A stretch of DNA of 64,000 nt from Cocos nucifera (taxonomy: Eukaryota; Streptophyta; Magnoliopsida; Arecales; Arecaceae). Each line of letters starts with the position of its first letter. The stretch's first letter is position 1. Shown here in pieces: positions 22,798 through 33,143 of this stretch. The stretch spans positions 124,001 through 188,000 of the forward strand of contig QRFJ01001020.1 in the NCBI GenBank assembly GCA_006176705.1. Reading direction: 5' to 3'. Below the pieces are notes generated by a model that saw nothing but the letters and a program-made list of their open reading frames with translations, was not told where the DNA came from and made no database searches. The position numbers were made by a program, and so were the translations under genes.

Positions 22798-23560
22798 AGA
22801 AGTTGACTCATGTATTCGATCAGGATCCCCCCATCTTATCAGCTCGTCCATCCGCTGAATAAAGAGCATCTCTTGATAAGTGGATGGATGAAGATAATAA
22901 GGCTAGATACTATATATTGGGCTCGATGTCTAATAAGCTTCAGTGCCAACATGAAGATATCAAGATTGTCCACCAAATGTTGGCTCACCTATAAGAGTTG
23001 TTTGATGAACAGAGTCGCACAGCCAAATTTCAGATCACTAAATGACTATTTAAGACTAAAATGTGTGATGGACAGTCAGTTCAAGATCATTGTTTGATGA
23101 TGATCAAGAACTTGGAAGAGCTTAAGAAGCTTGGAGTGAAGTTAGATCAGGATCTGTAGAATAATATAATTCTGCAATCCTTGACTGATGCGTATGAGCA
23201 GCTCATAATGAACTACCATATGCATAAACTTCAGAATACTCTGACTGAGCTTATGAATATGCTGGTTACTGTTGAGCTTTCTATAAAAGATTCTAAAAGC
23301 TCAGTACTTGCTATGGAACAGACTTCTTCCAAGAGAAAGTCTTTTAAAAAGAAGAAGAAGTCTATGAAAAAGCAGAAGATGGAAGGTGGAAAGAAAAAGA
23401 AGATGGAGCTGAAGAAGAAGGCCGCTGACAAAAAAAAGTATTTCCATTGTAATACTGATGGTCACTGAAAGCAGAACTGTCCTACATACCTGGCCATCCT
23501 GAAGAATAAGAAGGAGACAGGTCCTTCTAGAAGTATGCTCATTATTGAATCTAAGCTTAT
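22798..23560 (+). pseudogene. Copia gag pseudogene
   Basis: Pieces of a copia-type gag are visible in more than one frame. The N-terminal part (about 22798-23100) includes LDKWMDEDNKARYYILGSM-like sequence and a LFDEQSRTAKFQ-like segment. The next part (23181-23465) includes ILQSLTDAYEQLIMNYHM and a very Lys-rich basic tail. It ends in a zinc-knuckle remnant at about 23438-23480 (FHC-NTDGH-stop-KQNCP) where a TGA replaces the expected Trp and the first Cys is lost. Stops at several places and at least one frameshift make it inactive. Confidence 0.8.
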
Positions 23561-23639
23561 GATTTTTTCTGCATCCAATTGAGTGCTTAACTCTGATTTT
23601 AGTGCTTATTTATGCACTTTCATGTAGGGTCTTGAGGAT

Positions 23640-24680
23640 AGCAGGAGGCTAAGAAATGGTGAGATGATCCTATGCATTGAAAATGGAGCAAGGATTGCTG
23701 CTGTGGTCATGAAAATCTACCCTCTTTAACTACCATCTGGCTTAGATTTAGTACTTAAGGATTGTTATTATGTGCCTGCTACAAGCAGAAATTTGATTTC
23801 TATTTTATGTTAGTATAAGAAGGCTATGTAATTAGTTTTCTTAAGGATCATTATAATATTCTTTATGAAAGAAATAAAATTATAAGTGATTTTCTTATTA
23901 ACGATCTCTATCAGTTACATATTGATGTATCTGTCTTTAATATCAAGCAAAATATGAATGCCATAAGATCAAAATAATTCAGGGATAGTCCAAACGATAG
24001 GTATCTATGGCACCTAAGGCTAGGCATATAGCAGAAGATAGAATTAATAAATTGAAGAAAATCGAACTATTGAGTCCATTGACTTCTGAGTCATATCCAA
24101 TTTATGAATTATGTCTTTATGGCAAAATGACTAAGCTCCCTTTTGTAGGATATGGGGAAAAGGCCATGGATCTACTTGTCCTAGTATATACTGATGTGTG
24201 CGACCCATTTGATGTGCTGGTTAGAGGCAACTTTATCTACTTCATAACCTTTATCGATGATTTATCTCAGTATAGGTATGTGTATCTTATGAGACACAAG
24301 CCTGAAGCCTTTAAAAAGTTTAAGAAATTCAGACATGAAGTGAAAAAGCAAATTGAAAAATCTATTAAGGTTCTTCAATCAGATCAAGAAGGTGAATACC
24401 TTAGTCGAAAATTTTTGGACTATCTCAAGCAATATGGCATAGTCTTTCAATGGACTTCACCTAGAACACCTCAACTCAAAGGGGTTTCAGAACAAAAAAA
24501 TCAGATCCTATTAGATATGGTTCGATCCATGATAAGCTTCACAAACCTTCTTAATTTTTTTTAAGGACATAGTCTGTTAACTGCTATATATTTACTAAAT
24601 AGGATTCTCTCTAAAACCATTCCTACCACATCATATGAGATATGGCATGGTAATAAATCAAGTCCGAGTCATCTCAGAAT
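23640..24680 (+). pseudogene. Copia pre-integrase and integrase pseudogene
   Basis: 23650-23815 resembles the segment that precedes integrase in copia polyproteins (LKDCYYVPATSRNLIS). The longest clean part, 24007-24564, is the integrase core: it has YTDVCDPF with the first catalytic Asp, FIDDLSQYRYVYLM with a following Asp, and the Glu-bearing GVSEQKNQ block after SDQEGEYLSRKF. The three acidic residues of the D,D-E triad appear retained, although the surrounding frame is not. A stop follows at 24562 and further stops occur in the continuation (24580-24680). Integrase joins element DNA to the host genome. Confidence 0.85.
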
Positions 24681-25180
24681 TTAGGATTGTCCGACTCATG
24701 TCAAAAGATAATAAGCGAACAAGTTAGACTATAGATCCTTTAGAGCTTAATTCATAGGATATATAAATAGTCGTTAGGATATTATTTCTACATTCTAGAA
24801 GACCATAATGTGATTGTAAGTCAGCATGCCATCTTTCTTGAAAAATAGTTTATTCAAGATGGTGGCATTGGAAAATGGATCAAGCTCGAGGAGAAAGTAT
24901 CCCAAGAGCAACGAGCTAAGGATCCTATGAAACCAAATTAGATTGAGCCAATACAATCACTACCTCCTCCACCTCGTAGATCGAAAAGAGATTTCCATCC
25001 CTTTGAGAGGTACTTAGGTACTATTTTAAAGAAAGTAGAGAAAATATTTCTCGTAGGTAATAGGATTCATGGTGATAATCCCAAAACCTATGATGAGGCG
25101 ATATCGGATATCGACTCCGAAAAATGGTAGAGGCAATGAAGTCAAAAATTGACTCAATGCACTCAAATCAAGTTTGAACC

Positions 25181-26640
25181 TTGGTAGATCCACCTAAAGG
25201 TATAGTACCTATTGGATGTAAATGGATCTACAAGAGAAAGATTGGTGCAGATGAAAATGTGGAGACATTCAAAGCTAGATTAGTGGCAAAAGGATATAGT
25301 AAGCATGAAGGCATTGACTATCAGGATACTTTTTTGCCAGTAGCCATGCTAAAATCCATCCATACATTGCTTGCTGTTATAGTCTATTTTGATTATGAAA
25401 TATGGTAAATGAACATGAAAATGAAGTTCTTAAATGGATATCTTGAGAAAGATATCTATATAAAACAGCCGCTAGATTTCACATCCAGTGATGCTGATCA
25501 CAAAGTATGCAAGCTGCAAAGATCCATATATGGACTTAAGCAAGCATCTCGAAGCTGGAATACTCATTTTAATAATGTGATTAAATTATTTGGTTTCATC
25601 AAGAATGAGAAGAAACCATGTATTTTCAAAAAGGTCAGTGGGAGCGCTATTATCTTTCTCATACTATACGTGGATGATATCCTCCTTATTGAAAATGATA
25701 TTTCCATGTTGACCACAGTTAAAATGTGGTTATCTAAAGAATTCTCCATGAAAGATCTAGGAGAAGCATCCTTCATTCTAAGAATTAAGGTCTATAGAGA
25801 TAGACCGAATAGGATGCTAGGTCTTTCATAGAAGATGTACATAGAGAAAGTGCTAAAGAGATTTAGCATGAAAAACTTCAAGAGGGGATTGGTACCCTTC
25901 AGATATGGCATTCATCTCTCTAAGAAAATGTGTCCCAACACACCTGAGGAGATTGAATGCATGAGCAAGATCCCTTATGCTTTAGCAATAGGGAGCCTCA
26001 TATATGCCATGTTATGTACATGACCTGATATAGCCCATGCTATGAGTGTCATGAGCAGATATCAATCAAATTCAGATGAAGAATACTAGACTTCTATGAA
26101 ATATATCCTTAAGTACTTGAGAAGAACTAAGGATATGTTGTTGGTTTTTGATAATGGAGAAGTTCAAGTCTAGGGATGTATAGACTCAGATTTTATGTCT
26201 GATATAGATGATCGAAAGTCGACATCTAAAAGTCTGTTTGTGTGTAATGGTGGTGCTATCAGTTGGAAGAGTTTCAAGTAGATAGTGATAGCAGATTCCA
26301 TCATGGAAGCAAAGTACATCGCTACGTCAGAAGCTACAAAAGAGACATTCTGGTATAAGAAGTTCACTGCAAAGATCGGAGTGATGCCATCGGATGCCAT
26401 TTCTCTGTACTGCGATAATAATGATGCCATAGCCCTTGCTAAGAAGCCAAGGTCTCATAAAAAATTCAAGCACATCGAGTAGCGATACCACCTCATTTAC
26501 GATTACCTCGAGAAAGATTACGTCGAGGTCAAGAGAGTCGACTCCATAGATAATGTGGTAAACCCACTTACAAAGCTGTTGGACCAGCAGAAGATCGAAG
26601 CCCACCTTAAAAAGATGGAACTTAGATTTGTAGCCAATTA
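25181..26640 (+). pseudogene. Copia reverse transcriptase and RNase H pseudogene
   Basis: One frame carries [20 protein letters not shown], a [11 protein letters not shown] block, LDVK-like NMKMKFLNGYL, QPLDF, SIYGLKQASRSWN and the catalytic LYVDDILL of reverse transcriptase (25181-26020). The RNase H part follows, with DSDFMSDIDDRKSTS, EAKYIATSEATKE and YCDNNDAIALAKK. Stops at 25406, 25829, 26021, 26087, 26171, 26278 and 26480 break it; most fit single C to T or G to A changes of Gln, Arg or Trp codons. The end of the reading frame (LRFVAN, near 26640) lies just before the polypurine tract. Confidence 0.92.
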
Positions 26641-26648
26641 ACTTTAGG

Positions 26649-26661
26649 TTAAGTGGGAGTT
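26649..26661 (+). other. Polypurine tract of copia element
   Basis: ttaagtgggagttt immediately before the 3' LTR, in the standard place and of standard composition for copia elements. Confidence 0.65.
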
Positions 26662-28737
26662 TGTTAGATATGTGTGTCCTAGAAGCCAGATTGGCTGACA
26701 TTTATAATACACTTCTAAGAGCAAAATTATAATTTTAACTATAAATAATAAAATAAATTATTTTCTATCACAGTGTGTATTTGAAAGTGTCTATGATACA
26801 TTCCTTGAGTTAATGGTAATGATAATTCATATTTTCAAGAGTTAAAAATTTAAGACATAAATTTTTATTATTAACTCATAAAATGCTTNNNNNNNNNNNN
26901 NNNNNNNNNNNNNNNNNNNNNNNNNNNNNNNNNNNNNNNNNNNNNNNNNNNNNNNNNNNNNNNNNNNNNNNNNNNNNNNNNNNNNNNNNNNNNNNNNNNN
27001 NNNNNNNNNNNNNNNNNNNNNNNNNNNNNNNNNNNNNNNNNNNNNNNNNNNNNNNNNNNNNNNNNNNNNNNNNNNNNNNNNNNNNNNNNNNNNNNNNNNN
27101 NNNNNNNNNNNNNNNNNNNNNNNNNNNNNNNNNNNNNNNNNNNNNNNNNNNNNNNNNNNNNNNNNNNNNNNNNNNNNNNNNNNNNNNNNNNNNNNNNNNN
27201 NNNNNNNNNNNNNNNNNNNNNNNNNNNNNNNNNNNNNNNNNNNNNNNNNNNNNNNNNNNNNNNNNNNNNNNNNNNNNNNNNNNNNNNNNNNNNNNNNNNN
27301 NNNNNNNNNNNNNNNNNNNNNNNNNNNNNNNNNNNNNNNNNNNNNNNNNNNNNNNNNNNNNNNNNNNNNNNNNNNNNNNNNNNNNNNNNNNNNNNNNNNN
27401 NNNNNNNNNNNNNNNNNNNNNNNNNNNNNNNNNNNNNNNNNNNNNNNNNNNNNNNNNNNNNNNNNNNNNNNNNNNNNNNNNNNNNNNNCTGACCGTAGGA
27501 TCATCATGAAGATGATGATTGATCCGAAAGGTTGGTGTACGATCACTTCTTTAGGATAGATAAGTCTTGAGTCTATGGTGTAGAGATACCAAAGCGAGAG
27601 TACAAGTACTCGTTAGAGAATGATGGCATTGAGCTTGACCACCTTGAGCAGTCATGAGGAAGTCTACCTTCTCGTCGATGATTGGCTCGAAATTACAGTG
27701 GTGTGTCTAGTTCTTTGACCTGGGTGCATCGACAGTTTACCTTGAGGTGTTATAATTTGACCACACCATAACCCGATCTCCTAGCCATTCAGAATACTAA
27801 AGTGTATGTTGGCTATAGCATGTTCATTGTAGGAAATTGGATTACACGAATAGGAGATCTATCTACCTCGATAAATGAGGAGTAGTCCCCGGAGGGGGTG
27901 CACACCTAGGGAGGTTTGCGCCCAAGGATAGGGACGCCTGGAGTCCCATACAGATGGGACTCCAGGTTACTTCTTGGAATCAACTTAGGAGGCACCAAGG
28001 GACTCTAATTTGATCAGTCTTGGTGCCACCTAAGGATGATTTGAGGGGGCTCTTATCTGATTGAATTAGGTGATATCATCTCACTAATCAGATTTAGATC
28101 TGATTGCATGAAGCAACGTGATTGGCCGAGATGATGTGGCACTGCATGGGGCAGTAGGGTCTATATAAACCCTGTCTGCGCCAAGCTTGAGAGAGAATAA
28201 CCCATAGCCCACACCACAAGGCTGCCCCTCTCCCCCCTCCATGCCATCTTTAGGTCCCCTCTCTCCTCTCTATGCCTAAGGAGATTTGGGCTCCAGTTTG
28301 GTGAGATCCAGGAAAGAGAAAGGTGACGAGAAAGGAAGAAGGCAGCACTGCTGCAAGAGACGATTCTAGATCTTCAAAAGGAGTTTTGAAGATCCTCTAA
28401 ATCAGATCCAGATCTGATATTTGGAGAGGTGATAAAAAAGAAGAAGATCTCTAGATCCAGTCTGAGTGGATATCGGTAGAGGCCAGGCACTTGCATGGCT
28501 AGATCCAGAACCTTAGGAAATCAGTAGGATCATCATAGGGTAATCTGATTATCTAACAAAAGGTATAAATTAAATTAGATTTAATTTATTTTTATTTGAT
28601 TTTATTAGATCTATAAAATTATATCTAAAATGTCTTAGATCTGAATTAGAATCAAAAGAAAAATTTTTGAAATATCTCTCTTGATCCAATCAAGATCTGA
28701 ATGAACCTAACCCGAGAAATCTAAATTTTTTCCTTCA
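26662..28737 (+). repeat. 3' LTR of copia element (contains N gap, internally deleted)
   Basis: It begins TGTTAGATATGTG and ends TCCTTCA. It aligns with the 5' LTR on both sides of the gap. About 810 bp present in the 5' LTR (13350-14165) is missing between about 27890 and 27897. Confidence 0.85.
26889..27488. other. Assembly gap, 600 N
   Basis: The run of N is exactly 600 long. The flanks (aaaatgctt before, gaccgtaggatcatcatg after) are virtually adjacent in the 5' LTR (about 12953-12980), so the true gap may be near zero or hold an insertion absent from the 5' LTR. Open frames reported across it are meaningless. Confidence 0.95.
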
Positions 28738-29235
28738 GCTTCGAGGTAGATAGTGCCAAGAAAAAGTGCTGGCTTCTACACCATCTCAACGTCAATGCCG
28801 ATCCAAGATCAAGATCAACTACGTTTAATTTTTAGTTTTTTATTTTTTTAAAATTTCATGTATTTAAATTCTAAAATTTTAACTAATGCAAAATTTACTT
28901 TTCTATTCTTTAAATTTCATGCTTTTTTTTATTATAAATTAATTTTTTTTAAAATTTTATTGCAAGTAGATACTAAGATCTAGGTAGTAGATCTTAGTAC
29001 CAAGTTTATCTTTTTGTAGCTTTTAAGTTCTACTTTTTATTTTTCTATTTTTTGACTTTGATTTTTTTTTAAATTTTTTTTATATTTGTTTTAATAAAAT
29101 TCAAAGATTTCAAAACTAAAACACTGCCTTCTCTATGGATTTGACCTGACTTACTACTATCTATGTACTTTTAATTATATTTAAGAAGTCAGAATTAAAC
29201 TGATAAACATGGTGTCCTAACGATAACATTGCACT
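28738..29235 (+). other. Unassigned retroelement-like sequence
   Basis: AT/T-rich sequence with a tail (gccttctctatggatttgacctg, then ttactactatctatgtac) that resembles the end of some Ty3-like LTRs in plants. No coding frame. It joins the copia 3' LTR on the left and another copia pol fragment on the right, so it is a rearrangement or insertion remnant. Confidence 0.35.
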
Positions 29236-29845
29236 CTTATCAAGTAGATACTAATCTGATCCAAGGGAGAACCACTTGAAGGTTATTAAAACCATCCTGA
29301 AGTATATAAAAAATACCAAGAACTAGTGGCTTGTTTATAGTGAGTCAGATTTGAAACTTATAAGATTTATGGACTCTAGTTTCCAATCTGATCATGATGA
29401 TAACAAAAGTATGTCTGGGGTATGTATTTACTCTTAATGGTGGAGCTGTCTGCTGGAAGAGTTCCAAGCAGCACACTATGATCAACTCAATTTGCAAGAT
29501 GGAGTATGTCGCTGCATCAGATGCTGCCAAAAAAGCATTGTGGCTGACATAGTTCATCACTGAGCTTAGAGTAGCATCCTGCCTTGATGGTCCAGTTCTG
29601 CTCTACTATGACAACTCTAGAGCCATTGCTCAGATGAAAAAGCCGAAAGCACATCAGTAGATGACGTATATTTTATGTCGCTACCATCTTATCCATGAGA
29701 TCATGGATCAAGATGATGTCAACCTTCAGAAGATCGATAGGAAAAAGAACCTGGCTAACCCATTCACTAAAGCCATTGCGGTGAAGGAGTTCGACGACTT
29801 TAAATCAAAGATGGGTATCGAATACTGTATCGATTGGCTTTAGTC
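29236..29845 (+). pseudogene. Copia RT/RNase H C-terminal fragment (second element)
   Basis: Translated in pieces, this gives the end of a copia polyprotein: a LKYIKNTKN-like segment, SESDLKL, NGGAVCWKSSKQ, EYVAASDAAKKALW, YYDNSRAIAQMKKPKAH and YHLIHEIM...LANPFTKA. Stops and frameshifts interrupt it, for example at 29574 and 29658. Everything upstream (gag, integrase, most of RT) is missing. It is a different copia family from the 12733-28737 element, since both sequence and downstream LTR differ. Confidence 0.85.
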
Positions 29846-29857
29846 CAAGTAGAAGAT

Positions 29858-32396
29858 TATTGAGAATAGTATCCCAAAATTAATCATCAACCTATTGATA
29901 GTTGAGCTAATTTTCTTTTCATATATGAATTAATAAATGAATAAAAATTATTTTAATATTTTTCATTATAAATTTATTCATCTTCTAATGAACTCCTACG
30001 TTGTGGTAAAGTTCTTAGGACTAATTAGAATCGACAAAGGAGGATTTGTCAATTTAGTTCTTAAACCTATTCACGATCAAATGATACGTTGTTACCAAGG
30101 ATGATAATGTTTATCGAGTGTAGGTCATTGTATACCATATGGGTTGGTTGTTCTCTTAACCAAGGAGTGTGGAGATACAAGCATGGCATGCTGGTGAGAT
30201 GTAAAAGTACATCTACACTGAACATGATCGACTCTGAAGCTTTTCTGCTGTCGAGATTTGCTCCAACGGAATATGGGTATAAGTGTCCCTCTGACTTGAG
30301 ATCATCATGGTGATTTTCAAGCAACTCATTGTGCTTTGGTACCGGACTACCTAAATTTCTAATTCAGTGATGGAAGATTTTTTAGCACAATCGAGTACTT
30401 GAGGAGTTGGTGTGTGAGTCAAGATGGAATTGACCACTTCAGCTCAGGAGCTATGTTCAATTATATTTTAATTTAGCAAATCCTTAGCTAGGATAGTCTT
30501 TATAAGGAGTCACAGGATTGATTGCATTGAGATATGGTTCGATGTACTTTTCAAGTTTGGCAGTTTAACTCTAAGTCATCCTATACATAGAGATCAAAAG
30601 AATGAGTTATGTGGTAACCATATTCATGTAGGTTCTGAGTGTTGTGATTGAGACTATTCATCCTATCCAAACGTCAGGTACCAATATTAGATAATCACTT
30701 TGATTAGTACAGGAATTGGTTCCTATGCTATTGGCTTAGGTTCAAACCTACGGGGTCACATACATTAGAGGTTCCTACTTGATCTAATAGCTGATGAGAA
30801 ATCCTACTAGACTAGGACTCTATGATCGAGAGTTTCACTAGACTGTGATACTTTGATCGAGAGTCCTACTGGGTTGAAACTCTAAGTCCTACTTGTTTGG
30901 GACTCTATGATCAGGAGTCCCACTAGACTAAAACTCTATGATCAAGAGTCCTACTACACTAAAACTTTGAGTTCTACTTATCTAAAACTCTATGATTAAG
31001 AGTCTCACTAGTCTAGAACTCTATGATCGCGAGTTTCACTTATTTGGGACATCGGGATCAAGAGTCCCACTTGTTGGGGACTCTTCGATCAAGAGTTTCA
31101 TTTTGAGGAAATTCTATTGCTCGGACATCCACTAAATTTGGATTCTATATTTATGAGAGATTTAATTAATAATTTAATAACTAATTAACTCAATTTGATT
31201 AAATAATTATTTTTGGATCAAGTTTAATTGAATTGGATTTAGTTAGGTTTGACCCGATTAGGTTATGAGAAGACCTAATCATCGAGGAGGTTTGATCCCT
31301 GATTTGATCAGGGATTGGGCTTAATCAATTTTTGATTTGATTATGATTAATTGAGCTTGATTAAACCTGAATGAGTTAGGTTTAATTTAGTGTAATTGGG
31401 CCTAACCAAATTGGTTTGGTTGGTTCAATTGGATAGGATGAATTAAGACTAGTTTGACTAGTCTTTCTATGCCAGCTCACCCTTATCCTTGCACCCACTT
31501 TATTTCAACAAGATAAATGTTTCTTGTGATGTATTGTCATGTAGAGAGGGCACATGCCCTTCCTTCTCATGCCCCAGATGGATAAAATTCATCTGGTTAC
31601 CATTGGAATTCAAATGAGATTTGAATTCGAATTAATAACCACTTGAACTTATCTAATCCCTCATGCATCTAATCCTTTTGGCATTTTATAAAATTCTAAA
31701 ATTTTTTGGATGTGTGAGATCTGATGAGAGGCCCCCTTCTTGCAAAAGCCCTCTCCCTTTGCATGAGAAAAATCTATAAAAAATCAGAGAGAAGAAAATT
31801 AGAGAGAAAAGAAGGCACAAAGTTAGGGTTTTCATATTGCTGCCCTAGGATTCTAGCCTAGGGTTCGGGGTGCAATTTCTTGAGTTCTAAGGGTCAAAAC
31901 TTCACAAAATTTTTTGGAGAGCCTCCTCAACCTCCTCTCTACCTCTGCTATTGATCTAAAGCATCCAAAGCTTTGGTGGGGGAATATTGAAGCATTCGAT
32001 CAGATTCAGCCTTCAAGACCATTCTGCATCGAGCTAGCACTCGGAAGGAGCCAATCGGGATTAGGACCTTGTGTGGACCATCCATGGAGGTCAGACACAC
32101 TATGTGGCTACATCGTGATAATCAGATCTTTTTAGTGATGATTAGATTATGGTGATCGACTACGCATGCAAAGATAACGTATTCTGAACATGTAAAGTAG
32201 TAAAACTGTTTTACTGCTGATAGTTTTTTATTTCCAGATTTCCATGCATACATGTCACATTAGATCCTGAATTTATAGGATTTTTATATTAAATCTATAG
32301 TGCTAGAAAAAATTAATTAGATTAATTTTTAATTCTAATGCATTTGATTTTCAAAAAAAATTTGAAAGTAGAGCTATAAACTCTGCATGTTTCTCA
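29858..32396 (+). repeat. 3' LTR of second copia element (right end approximate)
   Basis: It begins TATTGAGAATAG, directly after a purine-rich agtagaagat and about 17 bp after the end of the polyprotein. The right end at TTTCTCA near 32396 is a guess from the usual CA terminus; no second LTR copy is present to confirm it. Features inside are a tandem array (30800-31095), a likely transcribed leader near 31790-31920, and a short region rich in ttggttcaattgg. Confidence 0.55.
30800..31095 (+). repeat. About 31-bp minisatellite with inverted-repeat core, about 10 copies
   Basis: Copies read roughly gggactctatgatcaagagt followed by cccactagacta, with two shortened units. GGGACTC...GAGTCCC is a 7-bp inverted repeat; another copy has AACTC...GAGTT. 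It lies inside the LTR at 29858. Confidence 0.75.
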
Positions 32397-33127
32397 GCAA
32401 TAACTACCTAAGTAATTATACGTACAACTTCCTATAATCCAATAGTAGGCACCTACACTTTAAATAAGGATACATATGCTGGGGTACTTGCAATTGTAAA
32501 TTTTCTCTCTCCTCTCTTAGGGCAATTGGTAAAGTATTGGATAATGTTCTGTGATCTTGGCCATCACTAACAACTCATCTTGCTCTAGCCCGACCTTGAC
32601 CTTGACTCCTACTTGAGCCACATCCTCAACTACTATCTTTTACTGGTAACTAATCTCCATCAAATCCTGACCCTGTCCAAAGCATCTTTCTACAAAATGC
32701 AATTGATAACATTAACTTTATTTCTCCTTTATGATAATCTTTTTGATAAAACAATCTTAAAAGGAAACATAAACTTAAAATAAATGCTACTGAAAAAAAT
32801 CTTTTAAGAGACCTTGATTCATTAACCTTGGCTCATCTCTACGAATCATAAATCTTTGCTCGTACTTAAGTCCATCCTTACTATTCATAACCTATTTCTT
32901 ATGCTCACTAATTATAAACTTTCATTCATCTCTATTGATCATAAACCCTTGCTGATCTTCATTATCCGTAAACCATTACTCATCTTTATTAATTATTAAT
33001 TCTTGTTCATACCATCAATTTAACCTTTCTCATATCAACAATTACAACCTTCTCATTCCAGTAAACCATTAACCTTACTCTGATCATCAATTAAACCTTA
33101 CTTTTCTCTCTAAACCATTAAACTTTT
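32397..33127 (-). other. Retroelement internal remnant, minus strand, no intact gene
   Basis: AT-rich sequence between the second copia LTR and the primer binding site of a minus-strand Ty3-like element. Repeats of cttgctcatacttaa type and aaaccattaaccttac occur. No domain is readable. Confidence 0.35.
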
Positions 33128-33139
33128 GCTTTGATACCA
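33128..33139 (-). other. Primer binding site, tRNA-Met type (minus strand)
   Basis: The minus strand reads TGGTATCAAAGC, one change from TGGTATCAGAGC, four bases from the LTR end at 33144. Confidence 0.7.
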
Positions 33140-33143
33140 AACA

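Larger units (their letters stand above)
12733..28737 (+). mobile_element. Ty1/copia LTR retrotransposon, decayed, with nested insertion
   Basis: The LTRs are 12733-14213 plus 20006-20811 (5', split) and 26662-28737 (3', with an N gap). The internal region carries, in order, a primer binding site, gag with a zinc-knuckle remnant, integrase, reverse transcriptase with YVDD, and RNase H. That domain order (integrase before RT) identifies Ty1/copia. Every domain has stops or frameshifts, so the copy cannot make its own proteins. The LTR starts TATTAG (5') and TGTTAG (3') and ends TTCA. The flanking 5-mers GCTAT (12728-12732) and GCTTC (28738-28742) do not match well, so the two ends may no longer be in their original context. 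Lineage within copia is not assigned. Confidence 0.9.

Noticed and set aside
23181..23468. Lys-rich protein that might be a nuclear host gene
   Set aside because: It is continuous with copia gag sequence and is followed by the zinc-knuckle remnant, so it is the gag basic tail.
26842..27546. Frames of more than 200 codons on both strands
   Set aside because: They run through the N gap and contain no real sequence.
12733..28737. Possible functional copia element
   Set aside because: Gag, integrase and RT/RNase H all contain multiple stops or frameshifts, and the 5' LTR is interrupted.
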